Shown piece by piece: positions 53,949-63,315 of a stretch of 64,000 bases of DNA. Under the pieces are notes generated by a model. That model made no database searches. It had not been told where the DNA came from and saw only the letters and a list, made by a program, of their open reading frames with translations. Both the position numbers and the translations under genes were made by a program. The DNA comes from Sympetrum striolatum. Taxonomy: Eukaryota > Arthropoda > Insecta > Odonata > Libellulidae. The first letter of the stretch is position 1, and each line of letters begins with the position of its first letter. Location: the NCBI GenBank assembly GCA_947579665.1, contig OX388349.1, forward strand, positions 75,582,841 through 75,646,840, written 5' to 3'.

Positions 53949-55063
53949 TTGCCATTGTTCCAAATATTAATTAATTTGCTCTTATTTCTTACAGTCTCTC
54001 CTTCGCTCTTATTTAGTTCACCTCTCGTCAAACGAACGGGACTGGGACCAAACCATGACGAAGAGACTGATGACGAACTTTGGGAGAGAGTACAACCAGG
54101 AATGAATAAGTACAAAATGCATAGTAATTAAGATTTTACATAGATTAATTTGCTGTAAATAGTCCTTTTGTTTGCCATTGTTCCAAATATTAATTAATTT
54201 GCTCTTATTTCTTACAGTCTCTCCTTCGCTCTTATTTAGTTCACCTCAAGTCGAACAAACGGGACTGGGACCAAACCATGACGAAGAGACTGATGACGAC
54301 CTTGGGGAGAGAGTACAACCAGGAAAGAATAAGTACAAAATGCATAGTAATTAATATTTTACATAGTTTAATTTGCTGTAAATAGTCCTTTTGTTTGCCA
54401 TTGTTCCAAATATTAATTAATTTGCTCTTATTTCTTACAGTCTCTCCTTCGCTCTTTTTTAGTTCACCTCAAGACGAACAAACGGGACTGGGACCAAACC
54501 ATGACGAAGAGACAGATGACGACCTTGGGGAGAGAGTACAACCAGGAAAGAATAAGTACAAAATGCATAGTAATTAATATTTTACATAGTTTAATTTGCT
54601 GTAAATAGTCCTTTTGTTTGCCATTGTTCCAAATATTAATTATATTGCTCTTATTTCTTACAGTCTCTCCTTCGCTCTTATTTAGTTCACCTCTCGTCGA
54701 AAGAACATGACTGGTACTAAATCATGACGAAGAGACTGATGACGACCTTGGGGAGAGAGTACAACCAGGAAAGAATAAGTACAAAATGCATAGTAATTAA
54801 GATTTTACATAGTTTAATTTGCTGTAAATAGTCCTTTTGTTTGCCATTGTTCCAAATATTAATTCATTTGCTCTTATTTCTTACAGTCTCTCCTTCGCTC
54901 TTATTTAGTTCACCTCTCGTCCATCGAACGGGACTGGAACTAAACCATGACGAAGAGACTGATGACGACCTTGGGGAGAGAGTACAACCAGGAAAGAATA
55001 AGTTCAAAATGCATAGTATTTAAGATTTTACATAGTTTATTTTGCTGTAAATAGTCCTTTTGT

Positions 55064-55246
55064 TTGCCATTGTTCCAAATATTAATTAATTTGCTCTTAT
55101 TTCTTACAGTCTCTCCTTCGCTCTTATTTAGTTCACCTCTAGTCGAACAAACGGGACTGGGACCAAACCATGACGAAGAGACTGATGACGACCTTGGGGA
55201 GAGAGTACAACCAGGAAAGAATAAGTACAAAATGCATAGTAATTAA
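55064..55246 (+). other. Recurrent 60-codon TTG-initiated reading frame (example copy)
   Basis: This frame recurs in roughly 195 of about 287 monomers and ends at the same TAA. Codons 2-26 are hydrophobic (PLFQILINLLLFLTVSPSLL, then a short LFSS stretch) and resemble a secretory signal or membrane segment. The rest is charged, with a DEETDDDLGERVQPGKNK-like acidic then basic stretch and no cysteine. It starts only at TTG; the first in-frame ATG is close to the C-terminus (KMHSN). Standard eukaryotic initiation would therefore not give this protein unless an upstream exon supplied the start. Many amplified copies have internal stops. No family is recognised. I regard it as probably a chance or relic frame, not an established gene. 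Confidence 0.2.
55132..55224 (+). other. Exon-like GC-rich core (93 nt) in the representative monomer
   Basis: The 22 nt upstream are almost all pyrimidine and end in TTTAG, a good match to a 3' splice site. The segment is GC-rich and purine-rich (GAAGAG and GGGGAGAGAG, similar to splice enhancers). It is followed by GTACAA, a weak donor, at 55225, giving 93 nt. An alternative and better donor, GTAAAT, at 55270 gives 138 nt. Both are multiples of three, although the monomer is not. In the 93-nt version the 60-codon frame stays open and in phase when units are joined; in the 138-nt version a different frame is open in monomers that have GGGACCAAAC. This is a hypothesis from sequence form only. 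Confidence 0.2.
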
Positions 55247-56178
55247 TATTTTACATAGTTTAATTTGCTGTAAATAGTCCTTTTGTTTGCAATTGTTCCA
55301 AATATTAATTAATTTGCTCTTATTTCTTACAGTCTCTCCTTCGCTCTTATTTAGTTCACCTCTCGTCGAAAGAACATGACTGGGAGTAAATCATGACGAA
55401 GAGACTGATGACGACCTTGGGGAGAGAGTACAACCAGGAAAGAATAAGTACAAAATGCATAGTAATTAAGATTTTACATAGTTTAATTTGCTGTAAATAG
55501 TCCTTTTGTTTGCCATTGTTCCAAATATTAATTCATTTGCTCTTATTTCTTACAGTCTCTCCTTCGCTCTTATTTAGTTCACCTCTCGTCCATCGAACGG
55601 GACTGGAACTAAACCATGACGAAGAGACTGATGACGACCTTGGGGAGAGAGTACAACCAGGAAAGAATAAGTACAAAATGCATAGTATTTAAGATTTTAC
55701 ATAGTTAAATTTGCTGTAAATAGTCCTTTTGTTTGCCATTGTTCCAAATATTAATTAATTTGCTCTTATTTCTTACAGTCTCTCCTTCGCTCTTATTTAG
55801 TTCACCTCTCGTCGAAAGAACGGGACTGGGACTAAATCATAACGAAGAGACTGATGACGACCTTGGGGAGAGAATGCAACCAGGAAAGAATAAGTACAAA
55901 ATGCATAGTAGTTAAGATTTTACATAGTTTAATTTGCTGTAAATAGTCCTTTTGTTTGCCATTTTTCCATATATTAATTCATTTGCTCTTATTTCTTAAT
56001 GTCTCTCTGGCGCTCTTATTTAGTTCATCTCTCGTCCAACGAACGGGACTGGGACTAAACCATGACGAAGAGACTGATGACAACCTTGGGGAGAGAGTAC
56101 AACCTGGAAAGAATAAGTACAAAATGCATAGTAATTAAGATTATACATAGTTTAATTTGCTGTAAATAGTCCTTTTGT

Positions 56179-56847
56179 TTGCCATTGTTCCAAATATTAA
56201 TTAATTTGCTCTTATTTCTTACAGTCTCTCCTTCGCTCTTATTTAGTTCACCTCTCGTCAAACGAACGGGACTGGGACCAAACCATGACGAAGAGACTGA
56301 TGACGAACTTTGGGAGAGAGTACAACCAGGAATGAATAAGTACAAAATGATTAGTAATTAAGATTTTACATAGATTAATTTGCTGTAAATAGTCCTTTTG
56401 TTTGCCATTGTTCCAAATATTAATTAATTTGCTCTTATTTCTTACAGTCTCTCCTTCGCTCTTATTTAGTTCACCTCAAGTCGAACAAACGGGACTGGGA
56501 CCAAACCTTGACGAAGAGACTGATGACGACCTTGGGGAGAGAGTACAACCAGGAAAGAATAAGTACAAAATGCATAGTAATTAATATTTTACATAGTTAA
56601 ATTTGCTGTAAATAGTCCTTTTGTTTGCCATTGTTCCAAATATTAATGAATTTGCTCTTATTTCTTACAGTCTCTCCTTCGCTCTTATTTAGTTCACCTC
56701 AAGTCGAACAAACGGGACTGGGACCAAACCATGACGAAGAGACTGATGACGACCTTGGGGAGAGAGTACAACCAGGAAAGAATAAGTACAAAATGCATAG
56801 TAATTAATATTTTACATAGTTTTATTTGCTGTAAATAGTCCTTTTGT
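56179..56847. repeat. Short F-A-A cassette
   Basis: F at 56179 (with AAAATGATTAGT in place of AAAATGCATAGT), followed by A at 56402 and A at 56625, then the 9-monomer block. Confidence 0.82.
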
Positions 56848-58854
56848 TTGCCATTGTTCCAAATATTAATTAATTTGCTCTTATTTCTTACAGTCTCTCC
56901 TTCGCTCTTATTTAGTTCACCTCTCGTCGAAAGAACATGACTGGGACTAAATTATGACGAAGAGACTGATGACGACCTTGGTGAGAGAGTACAACCAGGA
57001 AAGAATAAGTACAAAATGCATAGTAATTAAGATTTTACATAGTTTAATTTGCTGTAAATAGTCCTTTTGTTTGCCATTGTTCCAAATATTAATTAATTTG
57101 CTCTTATTTCTTACAGTCTCTCTTTCGCTCTTATTTAGTTCACCTCTCGTCTTACGAACGGGACTGGGACTAAACCATGACGAAGAGACTGATGACAACC
57201 TTGGGGAGAGAGTACAACCAGGAATGAATAAGTACAAAATGCATAGTAATTAAGATTTAACATAGATTAATTTGCTGTAAATAGTCCTTTTGTTTGCCAT
57301 TGTTCCAAATATTAATTAATTTGCTCTTATTTCTTACAGTCTCTCGTTCGCTCTTATTTAGTTCACCTCACGTCGAACAAACGGGACTGGCACCAAACCA
57401 TGACGAAGAGACTGATGACGACCTTGGGGAGAGAGTACAACCAGGAAAGAAAAAGTACAAAATGCATAGTAATTAAGATTTTACATAGTTTAATTTTCTG
57501 TAAATAGTCCTTTTGTTTGCCATTGTTCCAAATATTAATTAATTTGCTCTTATTTCTTACAGTCTCTCCTTCGCTCTTATTTAGTTCACCTCTCGTCGAA
57601 AGAAAGGAACTGGGACTAAATCATGACGAAGAGACTGATGACGACCTTGGGGAGAGAGTACAACCAGGAAAGAATAAGTACAAAATGCATAGTAATTAAG
57701 ATTTTGCATAGTTTAATTTGCTGTAAATAGTCCTTTTTTTCGCCATTGTTCCAAATATTAATTAATTTGCTCTTATTTCTTACAGTCTCTCCTTCGCTCT
57801 TATTTAGTTCACCTCTCGTCGAAAGAACGGGACTTGGACTAAACCATGACGAAAAGACTGATGACGACCTTAGGGAGAGAGTACAACCAGGAAAGAATAA
57901 GTACAAAATGCATAGTAATTAAGATTTTACATAGTTTAATTTGCTGTAAATAGTCCTTTTGTTTGCCATTGTTCCAAATATTAATTAATTTGCTCTTATT
58001 TCTTACAGTCTCTCCTTCGCTCTTATTTAGTTCACCTCTCGTCGAACTAACGGGACTGGGACTAAACCAAGACGAAGAGACTGATGACGACCTTGGAATG
58101 AGAGTACAACCAGGAAAGAATAAGTACAAAATGCATAGTAATTATGATTTTACAATGATTAATTTGCTGTAAATAGTCCTTTTGTTTGCCATTGTTCCAA
58201 ATATTAATTCATTTGCTCTTATTTCTTACAGTCTCTCCTTCGCTCTTATTTAGTTCACCTCTCGTCAAACGAACAGGACTGGGACCAAACCATGACGAAG
58301 AGACTGATGACGAACTTGGGGAGAGAGTACAACCAGGAATGAATAAGTACAAAATGCATAGTAATTAAGATTTTACATAGATTAATTTGCTGTAAATAGT
58401 CCTTTTGTTTGCCATTGTTCCAAATATTAATTAATTTGCTCTTATTTCTTACAGTCTCTCCTTCGCTCTTATTTAGTTCACCTCAAGTCGAACAAACGGG
58501 ACTGGGACCAAACCATGACGAAGAGACTGATGACGACCTTGGGGAGAGAGTACAACCAGGAAAGAATAAGTACAAAATGCATAGTAATTTATATTTTACA
58601 TAGTTTAATTTGCAGTAAATAGTCCTTTTGTTTGCCATTGTTCCAAATATTAATTAATTTGCTCTTATTTCTTACAGTCTCTCCTTCGCTCTTATTTAGT
58701 TCACCTCAAGTCGAACAAACGGGACTGGGACCAAACCATGACGAAGAGACTGATGACGACCTTGGGGAGAGAGTACAACCAGGAAAGAATAAGTACAAAA
58801 TGCATAGTAATTAATATTTTACATAGTTTTATTTGCTGTAAATAGTCCTTTTGT
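56848..58854. repeat. Nine-monomer HOR (2007 bp), copy 1
   Basis: Order: E, a GTCTTACGAACGGG unit (57071), then module M (57294-58854). It repeats directly at 58855, with the type E units at 56848 and 58855 sharing the extra variants AAATTATGACG and CTTGGTGAGAG. Confidence 0.9.
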
Positions 58855-60862
58855 TTGCCATTGTTCCAAATATTAATTAATTTGCTCTTATTTCTTACAG
58901 TCTCTCCTTCGCTCTTATTTAGTTCACCTCTCGTCGAAAGAACATGACTGGGACTAAATTATGACGAAGAGACTGATGACGACCTTGGTGAGAGAGTACA
59001 ACCAGGAAAGAATAAGTACAAAATGCATAGTAATTAAGATTTTACATAGTTTAATTTGCTGTAAATAGTCCTTTTGTTTGCCATTGTTCCAAATATTAAT
59101 TAATTTGCTCTTATTTCTTACAGTCTCTCTTTCGCTCTTATTTAGTTCACCTCTCGTCTTACGAACGGGACTGGGACTAAACCATGACGAAGAGACTGAT
59201 GACAACCTTGGGGAGAGAGTACAACCAGGAATGAATAAGTACAAAATGCATAGTAATTAAGATTTAACATAGATTAATTTGCTGTAAATAGTCCTTTTGT
59301 TTGCCATTGTTCCAAATATTAATTAATTTGCTCTTATTTCTTACAGTCTCTCGTTCGCTCTTATTTAGTTCACCTCACGTCGAACAAACGGGACTGGCAC
59401 CAAACCATGACGAAGAGACTGATGACGACCTTGGGGAGAGAGTACAACCAGGAAAGAAAAAGTACAAAATGCATAGTAATTAAGATTTTACATAGTTTAA
59501 TTTTCTGTAAATAGTCCTTTTGTTTGCCATTGTTCCAAATATTAATTAATTTGCTCTTATTTCTTACAGTCTCTCCTTCGCTCTTATTTAGTTCACCTCT
59601 CGTCGAAAGAAAGGAACTGGGACTAAATCATGACGAAGAGACTGATGACGACCTTGGGGAGAGAGTACAACCAGGAAAGAATAAGTACAAAATGCATAGT
59701 AATTAAGATTTTGCATAGTTTAATTTGCTGTAAATAGTCCTTTTTTTCGCCATTGTTCCAAATATTAATTAATTTGCTCTTATTTCTTACAGTCTCTCCT
59801 TCGCTCTTATTTAGTTCACCTCTCGTCGAAAGAACGGGACTTGGACTAAACCATGACGAAAAGACTGATGACGACCTTAGGGAGAGAGTACAACCAGGAA
59901 AGAATAAGTACAAAATGCATAGTAATTAAGATTTTACATGATTTTAATTTGCTGTAAATAGTCCTTTTGTTTGCCATTGTTCCAAATATTAATTAATTTG
60001 CTCTTATTTCTTACAGTCTCTCCTTCGCTCTTATTTAGTTCACCTCTCGTCGAACTAACGGGACTGGGACTAAACCAAGACGAAGAGACTGATGACGACC
60101 TTGGAATGAGAGTACAACCAGGAAAGAATAAGTACAAAATGCATAGTAATTATGATTTTACAATGATTAATTTGCTGTAAATAGTCCTTTTGTTTGCCAT
60201 TGTTCCAAATATTAATTCATTTGCTCTTATTTCTTACAGTCTCTCCTTCGCTCTTATTTAGTTCACCTCTCGTCAAACGAACGGGACTGGGACCAAACCA
60301 TGACGAAGAGACTGATGACGAACTTGGGGAGAGAGTACAGCCAGGAATGAATAAGTACAAAATGCATAGTAATTAAGATTTTACATAGATTAATTTGCTG
60401 TAAATAGTCCTTTTGTTTGCCATTGTTCCAAATATTAATTAATTTGCTCTTATTTCTTACAGTCTCTCCTTCGCTCTTATTTAGTTCACCTCAAGTCGAA
60501 CAAACGGGACTGGGACCAAACCATGACGAAGAGACTGATGACGACCTTGGGGAGAGAGTACAACCAGGAAAGAATAAGTACAAAATGCATAGTAATTTAT
60601 ATTTTACATAGTTTAATTTGCAGTAAATAGTCCTTTTGTTTGCCATTGTTCCAAATATTAATTAATTTGCTCTTATTTCTTACAGTCTCTCCTTCGCTCT
60701 AATTTAGTTCACCTCAAGTCGAACAAACGGGACTGGGACCAAACCATGACGAAGAGACTGATGACGACCTTGGGGAGAGAGTACAACCAGGAAAGAATAA
60801 GTACAAAATGCATAGTAATTAATATTTTACATAGTTTAATTTGCTGTAAATAGTCCTTTTGT
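58855..60862. repeat. Nine-monomer HOR, copy 2 with one inserted base
   Basis: It matches the previous 2007 bp nearly base for base. ACATGATTTTAATTT near 59939 replaces ACATAGTTTAATTT, adding one base and changing the offset from 2007 to 2008. Other differences I noticed are GTACAGCC near 60337, GAACGGGAC versus GAACAGGAC near 60280/58272, and CTAATTTAG near 60700. Confidence 0.9.
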
Positions 60863-61308
60863 TTGCCATTGTTCCAAATATTAATTCATTTGCTCTTATT
60901 TCTTACAGTCTCTCCTTCACTCTTATTTAGTTCACCTCTCGTCCATCGAACGGGACTGGAACTAAACCATGACGAAGAGACTGATGACGACCTTGGGGAG
61001 AGAGTACAACCAGGAAAGAATAAGTACAAAATGCATAGTATTTAAGATTTTACATAGTTTAATTTGCTGTAAATAGTCCTTTTGTTTGCCATTGTTCCAA
61101 ATATTAATTAATTTGCTCTTATTTCTTACAGTCTCTCCTTCGCTCTTATTTAGTTCACCTCTCGTCGAAAGAACGGGACTGGGACTAAATCATGACGAAG
61201 AGACTGATGACGACCTTGGGGAGAGAATGCAACCAGGAAAGAATAAGTACAAAATGCATAGTAGTTAAGATTTTACATAGTTTAATTTGCTGTAAATAGT
61301 CCTTTTGT
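60863..61308. repeat. B-C monomer pair
   Basis: The same two types as at 46590, inserted between two copies of module M. Confidence 0.85.
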
Positions 61309-62646
61309 TTGCCATTGTTCCAAATATTAATTAATTTGCTCTTATTTCTTACAGTCTCTCCTTCGCTCTTATTTAGTTCACCTCTCGTCGAAAGAAAGGA
61401 ACTGGGACTAAATCATGACGAAGAGACTGATGACGACCTTGGGGAGAGAGTACAACCAGGAAAGAATAAGTACAAAATGCATAGTAATTAAGATTTTGCA
61501 TAGTTTAATTTGCTGTAAATAGTCCTTTTTTTCGCCATTGTTCCAAATATTAATTAATTTGCTCTTATTTCTTACAGTTTCTCCTTCGCTCTTATTTAGT
61601 TCACCTCTCGTCGAAAGAACGGGACTTGGACTAAACCATGACGAAAAGACTGATGACGACCTTAGGGAGAGAGTACAACCAGGAAAGAATAAGTACAAAA
61701 TGCATAGTAATTAAGATTTTACATAGTTTAATTTGCTGTAAATAGTCCTTTTGTTTGCCATTGTTCCAAATATTAATTAATTTGCTCTTATTTCTTACAG
61801 TCTCTCCTTCGCTCTTATTTAGTTCACCTCTCGTCGAACTAACGGGACTGGGACTAAACCAAGACGAAGAGACTGATGACGACCTTGGAATGAGAGTACA
61901 ACCAGGAAAGAATAAGTACAAAATGCATAGTAATTATGATTTTACAATGATTAATTTGCTGTAAATAGTCCTTTTGTTTGCCATTGTTCCAAATATTAAT
62001 TCATTTGCTCTTATTTCTTACAGTCTCTCCTTCGCTCTTATTTAGTTCACCTCTCGTCAAACGAACGGGACTGGGACCAAACCATGACGAAGAGACTGAT
62101 GACGAACTTGGGGAGAGAGTACAACCAGGAATGAATAAGTACAAAATGCATAGTAATTAAGATTTTACATAGATTAATTTGCTGTAAATAGTCCTTTTGT
62201 TTGCCATTGTTCCAAATATTAATTAATTTGCTCTTATTTCTTACAGTCTCTCCTTCGCTCTTATTTAGTTCACCTCAAGTCGAACAAACGGGACTGGGAC
62301 CAAACCATGACGAAGAGACTGATGACGACCTTGGGGAGAGAGTACAACCAGGAAAGAATAAGTACAAAATGCATAGTAATTTATATTTTACATAGTTTAA
62401 TTTGCAGTAAATAGTCCTTTTGTTTGCCATTGTTCCAAATATTAATTAATTTGCTCTTATTTCTTACAGTCTCTCCTTCGCTCTTATTTAGTTCACCTCA
62501 AGTCGAACAAACGGGACTGGGACCAAACCATGACGAAGAGACTGATGACGACCTTGGGGAGAGAGTACAACCAGGAAAGAATAAGTACAAAATGCATAGT
62601 AATTAATATTTTACATAGTTTAATTTGCTGTAAATAGTCCTTTTGT
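61309..62646. repeat. Module M, partial copy (six monomers)
   Basis: ERKELG-type, TTCGCC unit, ELTG/GMRV type, KRTG-type, A, A, without the leading HVEQ-type unit. It matches 59524 onwards at an offset of 1785, then 1784 bp after the extra base of the other copy. CTTACAGTTTCTCC near 61578 is a private change. Confidence 0.88.
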
Positions 62647-63315
62647 TTGCCATTGTTCCAAATATTAATTCATTTGCTCTTATTTCTTACAGTCTCTCCT
62701 TCACTCTTATTTAGTTCACCTCTCGTCCATCAAACGGGACTGGAACTAAACCATGACGAAGAGACTGATGACGACCTTGGGGAGAGAGTACAACCAGGAA
62801 AGAATAAGTACAAAATGCATAGTATTTAAGATTTTACATAGTTTAATTTGCTGTAAATAGTCCTTTTGTTTGCCATTGTTCCAAATATTAATTAATTTGC
62901 TCTTATTTCTTACAGTCTCTCCTTCGCTCTTATTTAGTTCACCTCTCGTCGAAAGAACGGGACTGGGACTAAATCATGACGAAGAGACTGATGACGACCT
63001 TGGGGAGAGAATGCAACCAGGAAAGAATAAGTACAAAATGCATAGTAGTTAAGATTTTACATAGTTTAATTTGCTGTAAATAGTCCTTTTGTTTGCCATT
63101 GTTCCATATATTAATTCATTTGCTCTTATTTCTTAATGTCTCTCTGGCGCTCTTATTTAGTTCATCTCTCGTCCAACGAACGGGACTGGGACTAAACCAT
63201 GACGAAGAGACTGATGACAACCTTGGGGAGAGAGTACAACCTGGAAAGAATAAGTACAAAATGCATAGTAATTAAGATTTTACATAGTTTAATTTGCTGT
63301 AAATAGTCCTTTTGT
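62647..63315. repeat. B-C-D monomer triplet
   Basis: Type D is marked by CCATATATTAATTC, CTTAATGTCTCTCTGGCG and GTCCAACG. The triplet also occurs at 49489, 51942, 53280 and 55510. Confidence 0.85.

Larger units (their letters stand above)
55064..55286 (+). repeat. Representative 223-bp monomer with internal landmarks
   Basis: This copy is close to the consensus and serves as a map. An AT-rich leader holds TAATTA (55083-55088). A first pyrimidine-rich AG ends at 55109 and a second at 55131. The GC-rich core runs from about 55132 to 55218. It contains AACGGGA (55150-55156), two TGACG half-sites 15 bp apart, CTGATGA (55182-55188) and the purine-rich GGGGAGAGAG. The AT-rich trailer holds a weak GT at 55225, a stop TAA at 55244-55246 and GTAAAT at 55270. 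In the consensus the trailer also has a second TAATTA just before AAG; in this copy it reads TAATTAAT. Core GC is about 51% and the rest about 28% in the consensus. Confidence 0.9.
53949..56178. repeat. F-led cassette of 10 monomers
   Basis: Order: F, A, A, E, B, an A-like unit with CTCTAGTCG (55064), E, B, C, D. The first unit of the following cassette comes exactly 2230 bp later. Confidence 0.82.

Noticed and set aside
55064..55110. Minus-strand spliced-leader RNA gene: GTAAGA donor followed by AATATTTGGAAC, similar to an Sm-binding site.
   Set aside because: The U-run is broken (AATATTTGG), it becomes AATATATGG in many types, no 3' stem-loop follows, and no conserved leader start or upstream promoter element is evident.
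55171..55192. Paired TGACG half-sites 15 bp apart as a bZIP/CRE-type element.
   Set aside because: They are non-palindromic direct half-sites within the core and have no other promoter context; I see no support beyond the match.
55182..55220. Hammerhead ribozyme: CTGATGA is present in most monomers and GGAAAG follows, and some satellite DNAs encode hammerheads.
   Set aside because: I tried the pairing by eye. Bases after CTGATGA do not pair with those before GAAA beyond one C-G pair, the base after GAAA does not fit a GTC cleavage site, and stem I complementarity is missing. Types p and q also change CTGATGA to ATGATGA. A covariance search could overturn this.
55064..55286. 5S rRNA, tRNA or SINE origin of the monomer (pol III A/B boxes).
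   Set aside because: No GGTTCGANTCC-type B box is found on either strand. GTTCGTTCG on the minus strand is only a partial match, and there is no cloverleaf or terminal T-run.
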